DNA of 64,000 bases from Ophiobolus disseminans (GCA_010093685.1 MU006227.1:498154-562153), one strand, 5' to 3'. Positions 42,448-53,881 are shown, counted from the first letter of the stretch. A program made the numbers and translations. The notes: a model not told the origin generated them from the letters alone.

Positions 42448-43339
42448 GGGAGAACGTTTTCCACCAACACTCCTGCAACATCATCACTCGTACTCCATAT
42501 CCTCTCTCCTCAACAGGCAGGTAACTCAAAATCACAAACCTCTCTCCCCCACCCAACACGCGCAGATATACAACATCCAATACCACCATCCTTCCTCAAC
42601 CCTCCACCCCCCCTTTCACAGAGGGTAACAGCATCAATGAAAGAAAACCGACAACACCATCGGTATTCCGAAATCAAAAATTAGACCAGCGATAGCCCCA
42701 AAGGAGCCATCAGAACGCGCACCAGTCCCGCGCAATATGTGCAATGCAGCTGATACATGCCAGTCGCGCGACTTGAGGAGCTCGCGGACCCCGGTCGAGG
42801 TAAGTATGGAGAAGGAAGGAAAGAATGGGAGGAAGGGGAGGGGGTTATATAGATGGAAGAGGGGTAGGCAGAAGGGGGCACGTGAAGATGGGGGATAGTG
42901 GAGGGGGGGGAGAATGGGGGGGGAGGGGGGTCGGATTGGGGGATGATTGGTGGGATGGGAGAGGGGTGGGTAGGCAGCAGGGGACATGGGAGGGCATGTG
43001 GTGGAGGATGCCTGGAGATATGTGCATTGATGACTAGAGAAACTACAATTGGTTATGAGTTGGGAGTAACAGGCAGCAAGACACAGCGAAGGCACGTGAT
43101 CTTCAGCAAGTCGCAATTTCAAGGTTTTCATATTCATCTCCAGTTCACATGGCTCTAGTAAACGACTTTGCAGTCCACGGTGTTTATGTGTGTCTGCCTG
43201 GGCTGGGAAGAAAGAAAATGACGAAAAGAACCGCTAAATTATGTGGCGCTACTATGGGAAGTCTATGAAGGTGTGTCGGCACTCCTATGAATAATGTTCA
43301 GAGCAACTTATGGAGCCAAGTTCAAGCGTAGACGGCGTA
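42448..43339. other. Intergenic stretch with G-rich tract
   Basis: About 890 bp. The part from about 42835 to 42980 has repeated runs of three to eight G on the plus strand, a low-complexity tract that could form quadruplexes. No gene seen; antisense frames through it are Pro/Ser artefacts. Confidence 0.45.
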
Positions 43340-44470
43340 CTAGGCAGCTGGCTTAACCGGCTCGCTGGTCTTGATATCAAGGTTTGCGACGCCATCGACA
43401 AGTGCGGTGTCTCCACCGCTCGTGGTACCGTTTGTCTCAGCGGGTGCTTTCACATCCTTGTTCACCTTCTCGGCACCATTAGCCTCCGGAGCCACCTCTT
43501 TCTTTCCACCAATGCTACCCTCTTCACCGCCCCAGAGGTATATCTCGCTCTCTCCAATGATCTTACCGGCCTTCTCCCACCTCTCTACCCTCTGTCGTCT
43601 CCTCTCTGCTGCCATGTCGGCCAGCGCGGGCCAGTAGATGCTATGGTCGTACTTGAAGTCGACCTCACCGCCAGATGCGGTCATGAGTTGTGAGGCCGGG
43701 ACGTGGTCGGTGAGCGGCTCGTTGTACTTGATCTTCGTTTTGGTGACGGGGTCGATGAAGGGGCCGATGAGCTTGAGGAAGGCGGTGACGTACCACGGCA
43801 CTACGAATGAATTAGCATAGTGACCTAGAGTGCTATAATAGGACGTACAATGTGTCAATAGCGCCCGACCCAGTCGTTCAGGGTAGTGGCTTTGCAGGAT
43901 GTCGAGCACTTGCTTAGAGATGCTCATGGGCGGTGTTCCTCCAGCACCAGTGTTCCTAAAGTCGATGAGGAGAGCCAGCCCTTCCTGACCAGGCGGGTGC
44001 AAGTCGAGAGTCCTCTCGACCATGTATACAAGATGTTCGACCTGCTTTTGGCTCGGCTTGGTGTTCTGGTTCTGAGGCAGCAGATACAGGCACGGCCTGC
44101 CCTCCTTGTCGAAGCCCAGCTGGACCTGCTTTCCCTTTGCATTCTCTTCCGAGATGTAATCTGCCGTGAATGTGTCGGTGCCGAACTCGCGCCGCCAGAC
44201 TGCGGTTGCACGTAAACGTGTGATTGCTTGTTGGAGGTTCCATTTGGTGGCGCGCAGATAGCGGAGGAGGCATTCGCGGGTGAGCCATAGTCGCTCATCG
44301 TCGGAGAGAGTCGCAGTCTCGGTACCGGCTTTGGTGGTGGGGAGGGACTCCCATGATCGAACCTCTTCAAGGAACTGCTCGTACTTGGTTTGTTGATCTG
44401 CGGTCAAGGTCGGGGGAGCTGCGGGCTTGCAGCCTGCTACAGGTTCTGCGAAAGGACCGATTGTCGACAT
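43340..44470 (-). CDS. CRAL-TRIO (Sec14-like) lipid-transfer protein
   Basis: Read downward, exons are 44470-43849 and 43800-43340, giving 360 aa. The 48-nt intron restores THLPWYVTAFLKLIGPFIDP. A CRAL-TRIO N-terminal helical part (DERLWLTRECLLRYLRATKW, then QQAITRLRATAVWRREFG) covers residues about 55-110. The lipid-binding domain follows: GRPCLYLLPQNQNT, VYMVERTLDL, LALLIDFRNTG, VLDILQSHYPERLGRALL. Sec14-like proteins exchange phosphatidylinositol with other lipids at Golgi and endosomal membranes. The C-terminal 90 residues are a charged tail (RRRQRVERWEKAGKI, then Ala/Glu/Lys-rich sequence). The start lies 270 bp from the divergent POL12 gene. Confidence 0.92.
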   Translation of the reverse strand: MSTIGPFAEPVAGCKPAAPPTLTADQQTKYEQFLEEVRSWESLPTTKAGTETATLSDDERLWLTRECLLRYLRATKWNLQQAITRLRATAVWRREFGTDTFTADYISEENAKGKQVQLGFDKEGRPCLYLLPQNQNTKPSQKQVEHLVYMVERTLDLHPPGQEGLALLIDFRNTGAGGTPPMSISKQVLDILQSHYPERLGRALLTHCTSYYSTLGHYANSFVVPWYVTAFLKLIGPFIDPVTKTKIKYNEPLTDHVPASQLMTASGGEVDFKYDHSIYWPALADMAAERRRQRVERWEKAGKIIGESEIYLWGGEEGSIGGKKEVAPEANGAEKVNKDVKAPAETNGTTSGGDTALVDGVANLDIKTSEPVKPAA

Positions 44471-44740
44471 GATGTCTCAATTTCTTGATGTTTGGGCTGG
44501 GGAAAAGACCAAATTGAATCTACAGAGGTTTGCAGTGGGGCAGCCTTGTCAAGACATCGATTGCAAGACGGTGAACATCTGCACGGCACGGCAACTTTTG
44601 TGGACCCTGGATTCGACTTGCAGATTGCGCTAGCCGATTGCATCACTAGCTTACCACTTTAACATTGACGCGCGACGCGTCGTCCAACACGTGAAAACAC
44701 CCGTCGCACTTCACGCTTCCCCACACCACTTTGACACACA

Positions 44741-46965
44741 ATGGACGACTCGACCACCGAGCTAACAGAGCGCTTCGAGCGTTACTGCGCCACCAAAGAC
44801 GATGAATTTCCCTCCGACATCCTCAACGAGTTGCAGTCCATGCTACGGTTGTACTCGATATCGCCAGAAGAGCTGGACTTCAAATGGCAGGCATACAACA
44901 TGAAGATGGGTGGAGAAGAGAACAAAATGGACCTGAAGACTGCGCGCGACTTCAAAAAGACTATACAAGATGCGCTTGAGCGCGAGAGCAGAGGAAAGGC
45001 CCAGCAGAGAAATGATGGCAAGCGGGCGCAACCCACACCGAGAGCGAAGGGCGGGGATATGTACGACATGTAGGTATAGATCTGGATGATTCCAAGGAAG
45101 CTTCAGCTGATCATAGACAGGCTGGAAGGATTGGTGCCAAACACACCAAGACCCAGTGGCTTGAATGGCGTCAACGGCAGCACTGTGAAGAGGAAGGCCG
45201 ACTTCAGAACACCAATTGGCAAGGCAAACAAGGCGCACGAGATGAGCTCACCCGGCGCAGCATCGACACCAAAGGGCGAAACTACAGGTGCACCGTATGT
45301 TGACACTGCCTACCTTCTGAAGTAACATCTAACAGCCCCCCAGAGCATTCGATTTCACCTCCCGCCAAAACGCCAACGACATCACCGAACAATTCATGCA
45401 AGGCGACATCGCTATTCCCGAGCCACCTTCAGAAGAACCAAAAGAACCCCGCATAAAGCTGAAGGCCAACACAGACATGTCTAAATTCTCATATCGAACC
45501 ATGGCCATGAAGCTATCTGAAGCGTCAGAAGTGCTCGATGACCGAATTGACGAGTTTCGCGAACTCATTCGGGAACACATGAACTTGGAGGAGAGCGTTT
45601 TTGGCAACCCCAACTTCCAGTCTCCCAGCGAGATCGTCGCAGTTGGACGAATAGCAAGCGATGCCAGCGAAGGCAAGCTGAACACAGCAGCACTAGTACT
45701 CGAGGGTTCTCGAAGATATGGCTCGGGACGACGTATTACTCTCAATGTCGATGGTCTAATAAACTACAACTTCTTCCCTGGACAAATAGTCGCCCTACGA
45801 GGGACCAATGCCTCAGGAGACGCCTTCGTAGTCTCCGAGATCCTCTCCCTCCCACTCCTCAACCAACCCGCCACAAAACCCAACGAACTCGACGCAATCA
45901 ACGCCCGCTATCTCGACACACCAGACGCCGACCCCGACAACCTCCGCCCCCTAACCATACTGATCGCTTCAGGCCCCTACACCACCGACCAAACCCTCGA
46001 CTTCTCCCCCCTCCACACCCTCCTCGACAACGCCGCCGCCTCCTACGCCGACAGCATCATCCTCATCGGCCCATTCCTCGACGCCGAGCACCCCCTCATC
46101 CGCAGCGGCGACTTCGACCCCCCACCCAACGCAAGCCCCGACCAAGCCACCCTCACCGACCTCTTCCGACACCACATCTCCTCCGCCCTACAATCCTTTT
46201 CCAAACGCCTGCCCACATGCAATGTCATCCTCGTACCCAGCCTCCGCGACGCACACCACCACCACGCCGCCTTCCCCCAAGACAAGTTCATCAAGAAAGA
46301 ACTCGGCCTCGGCGCCGCGGGCAAAATGGTGCAGTGCGTTACGAATCCTATGACGCTAAGCATGAACGAAATGACGGTCGGCATGTCTAGCATCGATATT
46401 CTAGATATGTTGCGCAGAGAAGAACTCGTGAGCGAGAAAGCCCGAATGATTAATTTGTACGAGCGCTGTGCGCGGAATGTGCTTGAGCAGCGCAGCTTTT
46501 TGCCGCTTTTTCCGCCGATTGCGAGGGAGAAGATTGTGCCGCTGCCGGTGGGTGTGAAGGCGGATGTGTACAAGAATGGGGAAGCGGGTGAAGCTGTTGT
46601 GGAGGAGGAAGAGGGCCCGAGTCCGTTTTTGCCGCTGGGGACTATGCTGGACACAAGTTATCTCAAGTTGGGCGAGATGTTGAATGTTCGGCCGGATATT
46701 TTGGTTACGCCGAGTGTGTTGCAGGGGACGGTCAAGGTATGTTGATTTTGATGTACGTTTGTAGTCCATTTCGCTAATGTTTAGTTAGGTCGTCGAGTCG
46801 GTTCTTGTCATCAATCCAGGGACGTTGGCGAAGCGTCGTGCGGCTGGCACATATGCTCGCGTCATTGTACAGCCGGCTGTTGTCACTGATGAGGAGCGAG
46901 AGAAAGGTTTCGCTGTTGCGCACAAGCTTTGGGAGCGTACGAGGGTGGATATTGTCAAGATATAG
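44741..46965 (+). CDS. POL12: DNA polymerase alpha subunit B
   Basis: Exons 44741-45069, 45121-45294, 45344-46736 and 46789-46965 give 690 aa, the right size for Pol12. An N-terminal helical domain (residues 1-100) that binds other proteins is followed by a flexible linker with SP/TP sites (RTPIGKANKAHEMSSPG). The OB-fold (about 240-300: VAVGRIASDASEGKLNTAAL, FFPGQIVALRGTNASGDAF) and the inactivated phosphoesterase domain follow (ILIASGPYTTD, IILIGPFLDAEHPLI, CNVILVPSLRDAHHHHAAFP, CVTNPMTLSMNEM). This is the accessory B subunit of the primase-polymerase complex that starts DNA synthesis in the nucleus. All three introns are about 50 nt. Confidence 0.94.
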
Positions 46966-47530
46966 AGGCGTGAGAAAGATATCCGTAGTATCTGGTGCTG
47001 CCAGAAGGAGAATTGCATATGGACTGTTGGGCCGCTTCGTATGAGCTCATGAATGTCATGGACTGGTACATATGCATCGTCTGAATTCGTCCTGCGCTCT
47101 TATTATCGTGTGGGGTGAGTCGCGCTGGGCTAACGAAGTTCCGAGAGGAAGCAGGACAGTTCTGCCTGTGCACATGCTTTGGCAGTCTCCTTTCTCGTCA
47201 CTCCATTTCTCCACTTGCTTCTATTTCAAACTGCGATGTCAGCATCTCGCTCTTCTCAAGCAATCCACATCATTCCATGCATCTCGTGTTGTGTCGTGAA
47301 CTTAGGATGATATTTTGCTATCAGTGCCTGACGTCTCCTCTCCTTCCGTGACCATAATGAAACAGTGCCCAAAGAAAGCCATGCAGAATTTATGCCGCCC
47401 GACGCTCTCTCACTTGATGCTCCGTGGTATTTGCCCTTGGGGAGCCGAGTCGAGCCGTATTGTATCGTCAGGTAATCATTGCGTCACACCGTTACGCCTC
47501 TCTACTCCGGCCGTTGCGCTCGTGGGGTGT
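46966..47530. other. Intergenic stretch, convergent gene ends
   Basis: About 565 bp between the stops of POL12 (plus) and RPS29 (minus). Nothing recognised. Confidence 0.35.
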
Positions 47531-47942
47531 TTACCGGTGCTGGAGTATAGTCAGTATACTGGTTGTGGGATCGTGGTGTTATTGCGGTACAGCGCTTGAC
47601 GCATTGCAGGTCGCCTGAGGTGTCGAAGTGAGACGTGGTTCTGGGAAGTCGTACCTTGACGAAACCGATGTCGGCGCTCTTCTCGCGGAAGCATTGACGG
47701 CAGATATTGAGGCCGTACTTGCGGATGAGACCGGCAGGGTGGGTGCAGACGCGGCTGTTGTTGCAGTGTCAGCTGTTGTCCCTTATGCTTCTCCAAATGC
47801 CCGCTTCCACCACACATTGCGCCCCAAGACTTGCGGTCCTTCTCTTGCGGAATATCTAATCGAGGCAGGTGATAACGTACCACTCGCGGGAGCCCTTGCC
47901 GTAGGTCCTAGGGCGGGAGTACCAGACAGACTCGTGAGACAT
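47531..47942 (-). CDS. RPS29: 40S ribosomal protein S29 (uS14)
   Basis: Read downward, exons are 47942-47881, 47754-47655 and 47539-47531, giving 56 aa, exactly the usual length. The start MSHESVWYSRPRTYGKGSRE and the zinc-binding Cys21, Cys24, Cys39 and Cys42 (CRVC and CRQC) are as expected. The protein ends IGFVK plus HR and stop. The last exon is only nine bases and encodes His, Arg and TAA. It was found because reading on from FVK gives a non-ribosomal tail, whereas a 115-nt intron (GTACGA..CCAG) restores the standard ending. Intron 1 is 126 nt. Relatively long introns in a tiny ribosomal gene are usual in fungi. Confidence 0.93.
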
Positions 47943-48892
47943 GTTGGGTGGTTGTGTGTGGGGTTTGCGATGTCGCTGCTGCGATAAATGTGAGTATGCG
48001 ACTCTGTATGACTCGTGGTCCTGATGCAGAGATATACTGACAGTATTGGCTGCTCGAGGGCGTGGAGTTGGTCGTTCGTTGGCTGGCGGTCACGATGTCG
48101 AAGTTTGGCGTTCGAGATTCAACAATATTCGCGGCGGTCGGGTGCGTTGAGGCCCGTGCGCGCTTAAGCGATTGGCCCGTGATCTCGGAACAACAATCAC
48201 GAACGTCGACCATCTTTCATGTTTCCACACCTGCCAACATACGTTTGTCCTTTTCTTTCAATGTTTACGTTCATGGAGTCACTTGTTGTGCCATGTTGCA
48301 CGCGCACTTTTCTACTTCTCCTAACTGTCTCGGTTCTTACACTACCCCAAATACCACCTTTCCCATACTCATGCCATCTGCACCCACCAAAACTACAAAC
48401 CATATCGGCCCTCCATGTCTAGCATTTCTTCAATGCGCCTTCTTCCCCATCTTAGTGTCTTACAGCAAGGTTACCTATATCCTTTCGTCCTGTTAGAGAC
48501 ATCAGCATCCACAAGAACCCTCCGTCAGACCCTCAAATACTACTCCGCACCAAACATCAGGTCGAAGCCTACAAGGAGCGGCAAAAATGTCAACGAGAGA
48601 GCATGTGGTATGGAAAGATTCAATGAGCCGGAACAAAGCGAAACGCTACAATACTAGGTCGTCTCAACCTTGATGCATTAAGTGTTAGCTAACACGTGCA
48701 AGTAAGCAAGTGAAGAACTCAAAGTCAAGAACAATTTTTTTAATCTTTTCCTATGCCATAAATCTGCAACACAATCTGTCATCGCGAAGAGTCCAAAATT
48801 ATCATACAGATCAGACCCACGTCCACGCCATGCCTGTACAACAACTGTACAGTACTAGTAACCAACCTCACTCATTCTCAACTTGAAGAACT
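47943..48892. other. Intergenic stretch, nothing recognised
   Basis: About 950 bp, including the RPS29 promoter. A 14-bp palindrome GTGTTAGCTAACAC lies near 48682-48695. No gene-like frame. Confidence 0.35.
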
Positions 48893-50155
48893 CTACTTGC
48901 GGCCCCAACCCTCGAGGTCAACGTCGAACTTCTTGTCTCGAATACGCTTCTCCTCCGCCAATTCCTCGGGCGTGTTGCGGTCAAAGTTGTTCGTGCGAGG
49001 TTTGGCCTTAGCCTGCTGCTTAGGACGAGGCTTGGCCTTAGATTCCTGCTGAGACCGAGGTGTAGCCTTGTCTTGCTGCTTAGCACGAGGCGCAGCTCCG
49101 CCTCTGCCGGCTGGGGATGGCACAGATCCGGACTGAGTCGTCCGGTTCTGCCGTGCCTCCCGTTCACGAGCCGATTCGTCAATTTTGTGTTTAATCCTGT
49201 CGAATGTGGCTCTCCACTCAGTATCCCGCTCCTTTCGCTTCCGATCAGCCTCTGCAGCCGCGACACGCCGCTCCTCAGCCAGTCTCGCAGCCTCCTCCGC
49301 CGCATCCCTAGCACTCAGCTCCTCATGCTCCTTGATGGCGTCGGCGTAATAAGGACCTTTCTTACCCGTGTTTCGAGGCAAGCCCTGCATGTGTATATTC
49401 ACTTCATGCAGACTGCCATACACAAAGCGGAGCGGATTCTCAATCTCCGGATCCTGCGAGTCTTAGTAGACGTGTTGCGGCGTCGACACCACATCGTCAT
49501 TCGGCTTGACGTCTGCGGTCTTGAAGTAGTAGAAGTGAACAGGCTTCTCCACTTCAACGGTCTTGAAGTAGTAAAAGTAAATCGGCTTCTCCACTTCAAC
49601 GATCTTCGTAATCTCAACAACCTTGACAATCTCGCGGTACTCAACCTCCGGTTGGCGAGTCCACTGGATCTTGAAGAAAGAGGGCTCGAGGACGCGCGTG
49701 GTACCCGCGACAGGAGCGAACATGAGGCCAGCCGCAGCGACCAATCCAACCCCGATGAGGGGGTAGGAAGAGTAACTTCGGATCGATGATGTAGGTAACA
49801 AGAATGGCTATGAGAGCGAAGAGGAGATTGTCGCGGGTGATAGCTACCCCATCCTTCTTCTTGGTAGTAGGTTGAAGCAAATCAGGAGGTCGAAAGTGTT
49901 GAGCATCTGATGTTTTGTTAGTGACATGTACAATTCAACTGAAGCCGGAGACTTACCATCTCGACCCTCGTCAACATCAGACCCATATCCCGAGTCACAC
50001 CCCGTCTTAGACTCATTGCTACCAACAGAGCTAGGCGAAGCCGAGCGCTGTCGAAGCGAGTCCATGGATTTGCCGTTCTTGTGGTTTGAGGCCTCGAATG
50101 GCGCCATCACGTTGTTGATGACGGCGATGCTGGTGCGCAAGCCAAGATTGGACAT
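48893..50155 (-). CDS. Membrane protein with DSGYGS motif, paralog 1 (frame uncertain)
   Basis: The start is ATG 50155 (MSNLGLRTSIAVINNVMAPF). Exon 1 is 50155-49957; a 50-nt intron follows, then exon 2 from 49906. Residues 40-65 carry LRQRSASPSSVGSNESK then DSGYGS. Exon 2 has a membrane segment NLLFALIAILVTYIIDPK, then a one-base frame change near 49785, then a second segment YPLIGVGLVAAAGLMFAP. After it come two 14-residue repeats, VEVEKP(I/V)(Y/H)FYYFKT, ending near 49510. A short intron (branch CTACTAAG, acceptor at 49454) bypasses a TAA at 49463 and leads to DPEIENPLRFVYGSLHEVN, a long charged coiled coil and 12-residue Lys/Gln/Arg repeats. A 41-nt intron could also explain the frame change but would delete the first membrane segment. 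Function unknown. Confidence 0.5.
49508..49595 (-). repeat. Two-copy 42-bp tandem repeat inside paralog 1
   Basis: Two nearly identical 42-bp units encode VEVEKPIYFYYFKT and VEVEKPVHFYYFKT on the minus strand. The low divergence suggests a recent duplication. Confidence 0.6.
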
Positions 50156-51016
50156 CCTGAGCTAGATGGAGTTGAGGTGTAAGTATAATCGAAGTACAAT
50201 GGTAGGATCATGAGGGTACAATTGTTGTGATGCGTGCAATTTCGATCGGTCTTCAAGTCCCGAGCAGAACCGGAAGGTTTGAACAAGAGTTGAAGAGAGG
50301 GTGCAAGCGAATTGTGTGCCTACAAATGGCTCGCGGGCCGAATGTTTTATGTCCTAGAGATACAGTGCTAGTGAGGGGTAGCGGCGATTGCAAGTCAGCA
50401 AAGTGTGGCGCAATTTGGTGTTGCAGGTCTTGTTTTTGAGGGGATAAGGATGTTGGAGTGAGGGGGTTACGTCACGGGAGGGGATGAAAGCGACGAGGGG
50501 GATAGGCTAGGAATGCAAACGAATGATTGCGAAGGGCGGCGGGGGGGATGAAATGGGGAAACTGTGAAAAGCTTTGGGAATGAAACCTGAAGCCAGAAAC
50601 GCTTGTGAATTTCGATGACTCGAGGTCTACCCTTGTCACGTTTGCTTCATTCTGGATCCAAGGTGTCACGCTACCTAACAACCCCGTATTCCAAGTCTTG
50701 TTCGATAAAAACATGTCTCTCATGCGCTCTTAGAGCAAGGAAGAATCTGTCTCCTCATTCGTCCCTCACCCTCATGCGTGTTCTGCAGCGGTGCGATTTT
50801 ATTCTGACTAGCCCATCTCTTGGACACTGTATCTCATAACAAACAATATACGACGTTGATTGACGATATTTTAGCTATCATCAGAGTTATCCATTCGTTC
50901 GTTGTCTCCCCACAGTGGCATCAACGAGTGTTAGCATCAACCACAAGCACACAACCTAGAAAGACAGCAGCTCGGGAGCCAGGGTGGGTCGCGGGCACCT
51001 CAAAAAACATTGGGTC
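50156..51016. other. Intergenic stretch between the two paralogs
   Basis: About 860 bp; promoter of paralog 1 and end of paralog 2. No gene-like frame. Confidence 0.35.
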
Positions 51017-51950
51017 CTAGGCACAGTTTCTGACCGCGTCATGCACGAGACGACTGAAAGTTGGATGTTCTGTTTCCCGAGCGAATTCGATGACTTCAGT
51101 GTTACGGATTGGAGGTGCCACGTAGCGGCGCGGCTTCTTCGCCTGGAAGTCCTCTGGCAGGTTCAACGAGAAGAAGCCCATGAGCCACTGGTACTTGACT
51201 ACCTTCTTCGAAAGTTTGACGTCGGCGTATGGACACAGTGATGCGGCCTTGAGGAGCCACTGTGCCATGGTCTTGCTGTCGTTGCGATCTTTGATGAGCT
51301 TGGATGCGATCATGGTGATTGTGTTCTGTGTACGCCGCGGAGTAACCGTAGGCACGGACTCGGTCTTGACGATGTAGCGAGTGATACCCTTTTCAACGGG
51401 CACGTACTCGATGCTCTTCTCGTACGCCACCTCCTTTGATGATGTATCCAGTCGAAAGCCTGGGAAGCTGGAGAAGTCGAGATGGGAGCTGTTGATGACG
51501 CCGATGAGGTAGAGGAAGGCAGCCGCGGCCGTGGGAACGGCGAGTAGGGAGACGGTGGTGATCTTGGGAACGATAATGTAGACAGCGAGGAGGACGTTGA
51601 AGAACACGCTCAGCTGTAGCGGGGACAAAGGGGTCCGATTGTCGTCTTGTAGCTGTCCGTTGATGGGCGTAGGCGGAACACAGCATTTGGTTGTGGGGGA
51701 TTTTATATCGGCCGTCAGTACTCGTTTGCCCAATTAGTAGTTATGTGCATGCTTACCACCCTGCTTCGTATTGTCCTCTGATCCGTATCCAGAGTCTTTG
51801 CCCATGTTGCTAGTGGTAGTGTTCGTAGCGGACGTAGACGAGAGCGAGCGTTGCCGAAGTTGGGCGGTGTTTTTTGTGTTGTGGTGACTTGTCGAAAAGC
51901 GCCATGAAGAGGTTGATGACCATGATGAGGGTCAGGAGAAAGAACACCAT
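51017..51950 (-). pseudogene. Membrane protein with DSGYGS motif, paralog 2 (frameshifted)
   Basis: ATG 51950 opens MVFFLLTLIMVINLFMALFD, matching the start of paralog 1. At a run of six T (plus 51870-51875) the frame slips by one. The next frame reads TAQLRQRSLSSTSATN and DSGYGSEDNTKQ, aligned with LRQRS..DSGYGS of paralog 1. A short intron (51721-51756, only 36 nt) then leads to a membrane segment LSVFFNVLLAVYIIVPK, a second (LLAVPTAAAAFLYLIG) and a 170-residue charged tail ending VHDAVRNCA. The slip could be a real mutation or a homopolymer sequencing error. Function is unknown; it has no known domain. Confidence 0.5.
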
Positions 51951-52726
51951 CTTGAATACCAGCGGTGAGCGCTCTCCAAGAGTTGAGGTGTGGATGCTGG
52001 CGAACTGTACCGACAACTGCTTGGAAGGGTGGGTGTTTTATGTGATGGAGACGCGCGCGCTAAGGGAGAAGTCAGTGAAATAGTGCCGCTCTTCTACGAT
52101 GATACAGGCATTGCCACAAAAGCTTTCCTGAGTGATGCAAGAAGATGGAAGCCGTGAACTTGGGCGATGGCCTCGTAATGAAATCGAACAAACGCGTGCA
52201 AGGCGGCGGCTGAACTTGAAGCTTTCACACCCACAATGCAAAATCGGAGGGAAAAGCCCTGCTCTTGACGTTGTGCAAATACAACCTCACGGTAGGGACA
52301 CGTGACCATAGCTTTCATCTCCGCCCTGCTTGAGTATCACTGCAGCTGAGCTCTGATATATAGATGAAAGGTGCGAAATGCCATCTGTAATTCTCTCAAG
52401 ACAGGATGTTGTGTGAGGTGTCCTCTTCATCGCACCTTTCCTGCAAGGCTCTCTCATCTCTCCATCTCCCCCACTCCACATGCATTTGTCATCCTGAAAA
52501 CATCCTCATGGATGGAGAAGGGTGGATGAAAGAAAGGAACTCTGAGCGAATCCAAAAACCAAAAAAAAAAGATTTAAGACAATCATTATAGGTATAGTAT
52601 AAAAAGCGATTGTATATAACACGACATATACGAAGGAAGGTATAAAAAGATGGCAGAAATATGACGAGAGGAAAATCTATCGCAAACCGCAAATTGCAAA
52701 CTGCAAACCGCAAATCAGAGTAGAAC
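51951..52726. other. Intergenic stretch, nothing recognised
   Basis: About 780 bp. A run of ten A lies near 52561-52570, and a short ACTGCAAACCGCAAAT-type direct repeat lies near 52681-52716. No gene-like frame. Confidence 0.35.
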
Positions 52727-53881
52727 TCACTCTCCCCTCCCCTTCTTCCTCTCAATACTCCTCCTCTGCCTCTCCCTCTCCCCAACCCCAATATTAATAT
52801 TATAATGCCTACCCCGAATACCCTCATACATTTCCCCCGCGCTAACACCGCTCATCTCCTCACTCCACCTTCCCGTAACATCCGACTGCAAATGCTCCGA
52901 CTCAACCAGCACCGGCTCATGCGCCCTCAGTACAAAAACAATGGAGAAGCGATACCTCGGCTCCCCCGAATCTTCTATTCGATTGCCAGGGCGACCGTAA
53001 CTAACAACCCGATGCCCCCCCGCGCCGTATCTTTTGTTGGACAGAAGCTCTAACTGCCGCCCGACGAGCAGACTTGCGCCAAGTTTGCCTGAGCGTAAGA
53101 CTTCGCGCTCGACGTCGAACCAGGCGTGGCCGTCCCAGACTTCTAAGCCGGGCACGTTTCCCACCACGACGCTCATGAGTCCGAGGTCAGAATGCGGTTC
53201 AGCGACGACTTTGGGCGCCCAGCCCTCGTATCTGAAGAGGCGCAGCATCGTCGCTGTTTTATTTTTATCTTGATCCTGCATAATCGCGCATGGCCCGACG
53301 AACTGCGTCAACGCATCGTCGGGTAAGTGCAGAGACGTGGATATGCGCGCCAGTGTAGAATTAAGGTGTGTGCCGATCAAGTCCCAGTAAATTTTCGCAG
53401 GGCCGCGCAGCATGTCCGGACAGTATTCTAGGGTGCGGAGCGTGATGAATTCTTTTTCCCCGGGGATACTGGACCAGCCTTCTTCGGAGCCGAGTTTGTG
53501 CTTCCATTGGATCTTTTGAGAGTCTGGAAGGGCGAAGAAGGCTTGGCTGGCGGTGAAGAGGGATTCGTAGGCGGATTGAAGGGGGTGGGGGCTTGATAGT
53601 GGAGGGGCATGGTCGCCCTCAGATAGAGCAGGAGGGGGGTTGTGGGCCTGCGGGAAGGTGATGGTCGTCCAGCCGAGAGTTGGCAGCGTGTGCTGGTGTT
53701 CTGGGAGGACTAAGGGTAGTGGAGACGGGATGAGCGGCGGTCTTGTGTCTTGTGGAGGTACTGGTTGGACTTTTTTGGCGGCAGATTTAGAGTTTGTTCG
53801 CCTCTTGGACCGGAAGCGTGAGATGATGTTGGAGATGGAGAAGCTGTGGTCTGATGGTTTTGACGGAACTAGGACCGCCAT
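52727..53881 (-). CDS. 2-oxoglutarate/Fe(II)-dependent dioxygenase (isopenicillin N synthase-like)
   Basis: A single exon of 384 aa from ATG 53881. The N-terminal 45 residues are basic and disordered. The fold then shows LPTLGWTTITFPQAHNPP, LFTASQAFFALPDSQKIQW and KEFITLRTLEYCPD. The iron-binding triad is HSD in AEPHSDLGLMSVVVG (near residue 230) and the distal His in HRVVSYG (near 290). The oxoglutarate-binding Arg is in RYRFSIVFVLR. Members hydroxylate or cyclise small molecules, often in secondary metabolism, with Fe(II) and O2. The substrate is unknown. The C-terminal tail is very basic (ERQRRSIERKKGRGE). Single-exon structure sets it apart from most neighbours. Confidence 0.88.
   Translation of the reverse strand: MAVLVPSKPSDHSFSISNIISRFRSKRRTNSKSAAKKVQPVPPQDTRPPLIPSPLPLVLPEHQHTLPTLGWTTITFPQAHNPPPALSEGDHAPPLSSPHPLQSAYESLFTASQAFFALPDSQKIQWKHKLGSEEGWSSIPGEKEFITLRTLEYCPDMLRGPAKIYWDLIGTHLNSTLARISTSLHLPDDALTQFVGPCAIMQDQDKNKTATMLRLFRYEGWAPKVVAEPHSDLGLMSVVVGNVPGLEVWDGHAWFDVEREVLRSGKLGASLLVGRQLELLSNKRYGAGGHRVVSYGRPGNRIEDSGEPRYRFSIVFVLRAHEPVLVESEHLQSDVTGRWSEEMSGVSAGEMYEGIRGRHYNINIGVGERERQRRSIERKKGRGE

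Noticed and set aside
42634..43137. 167-codon minus-strand frame
   Set aside because: Composition is Pro/Ser from reading the C-rich complement of a G-rich tract. No start context and no domain.
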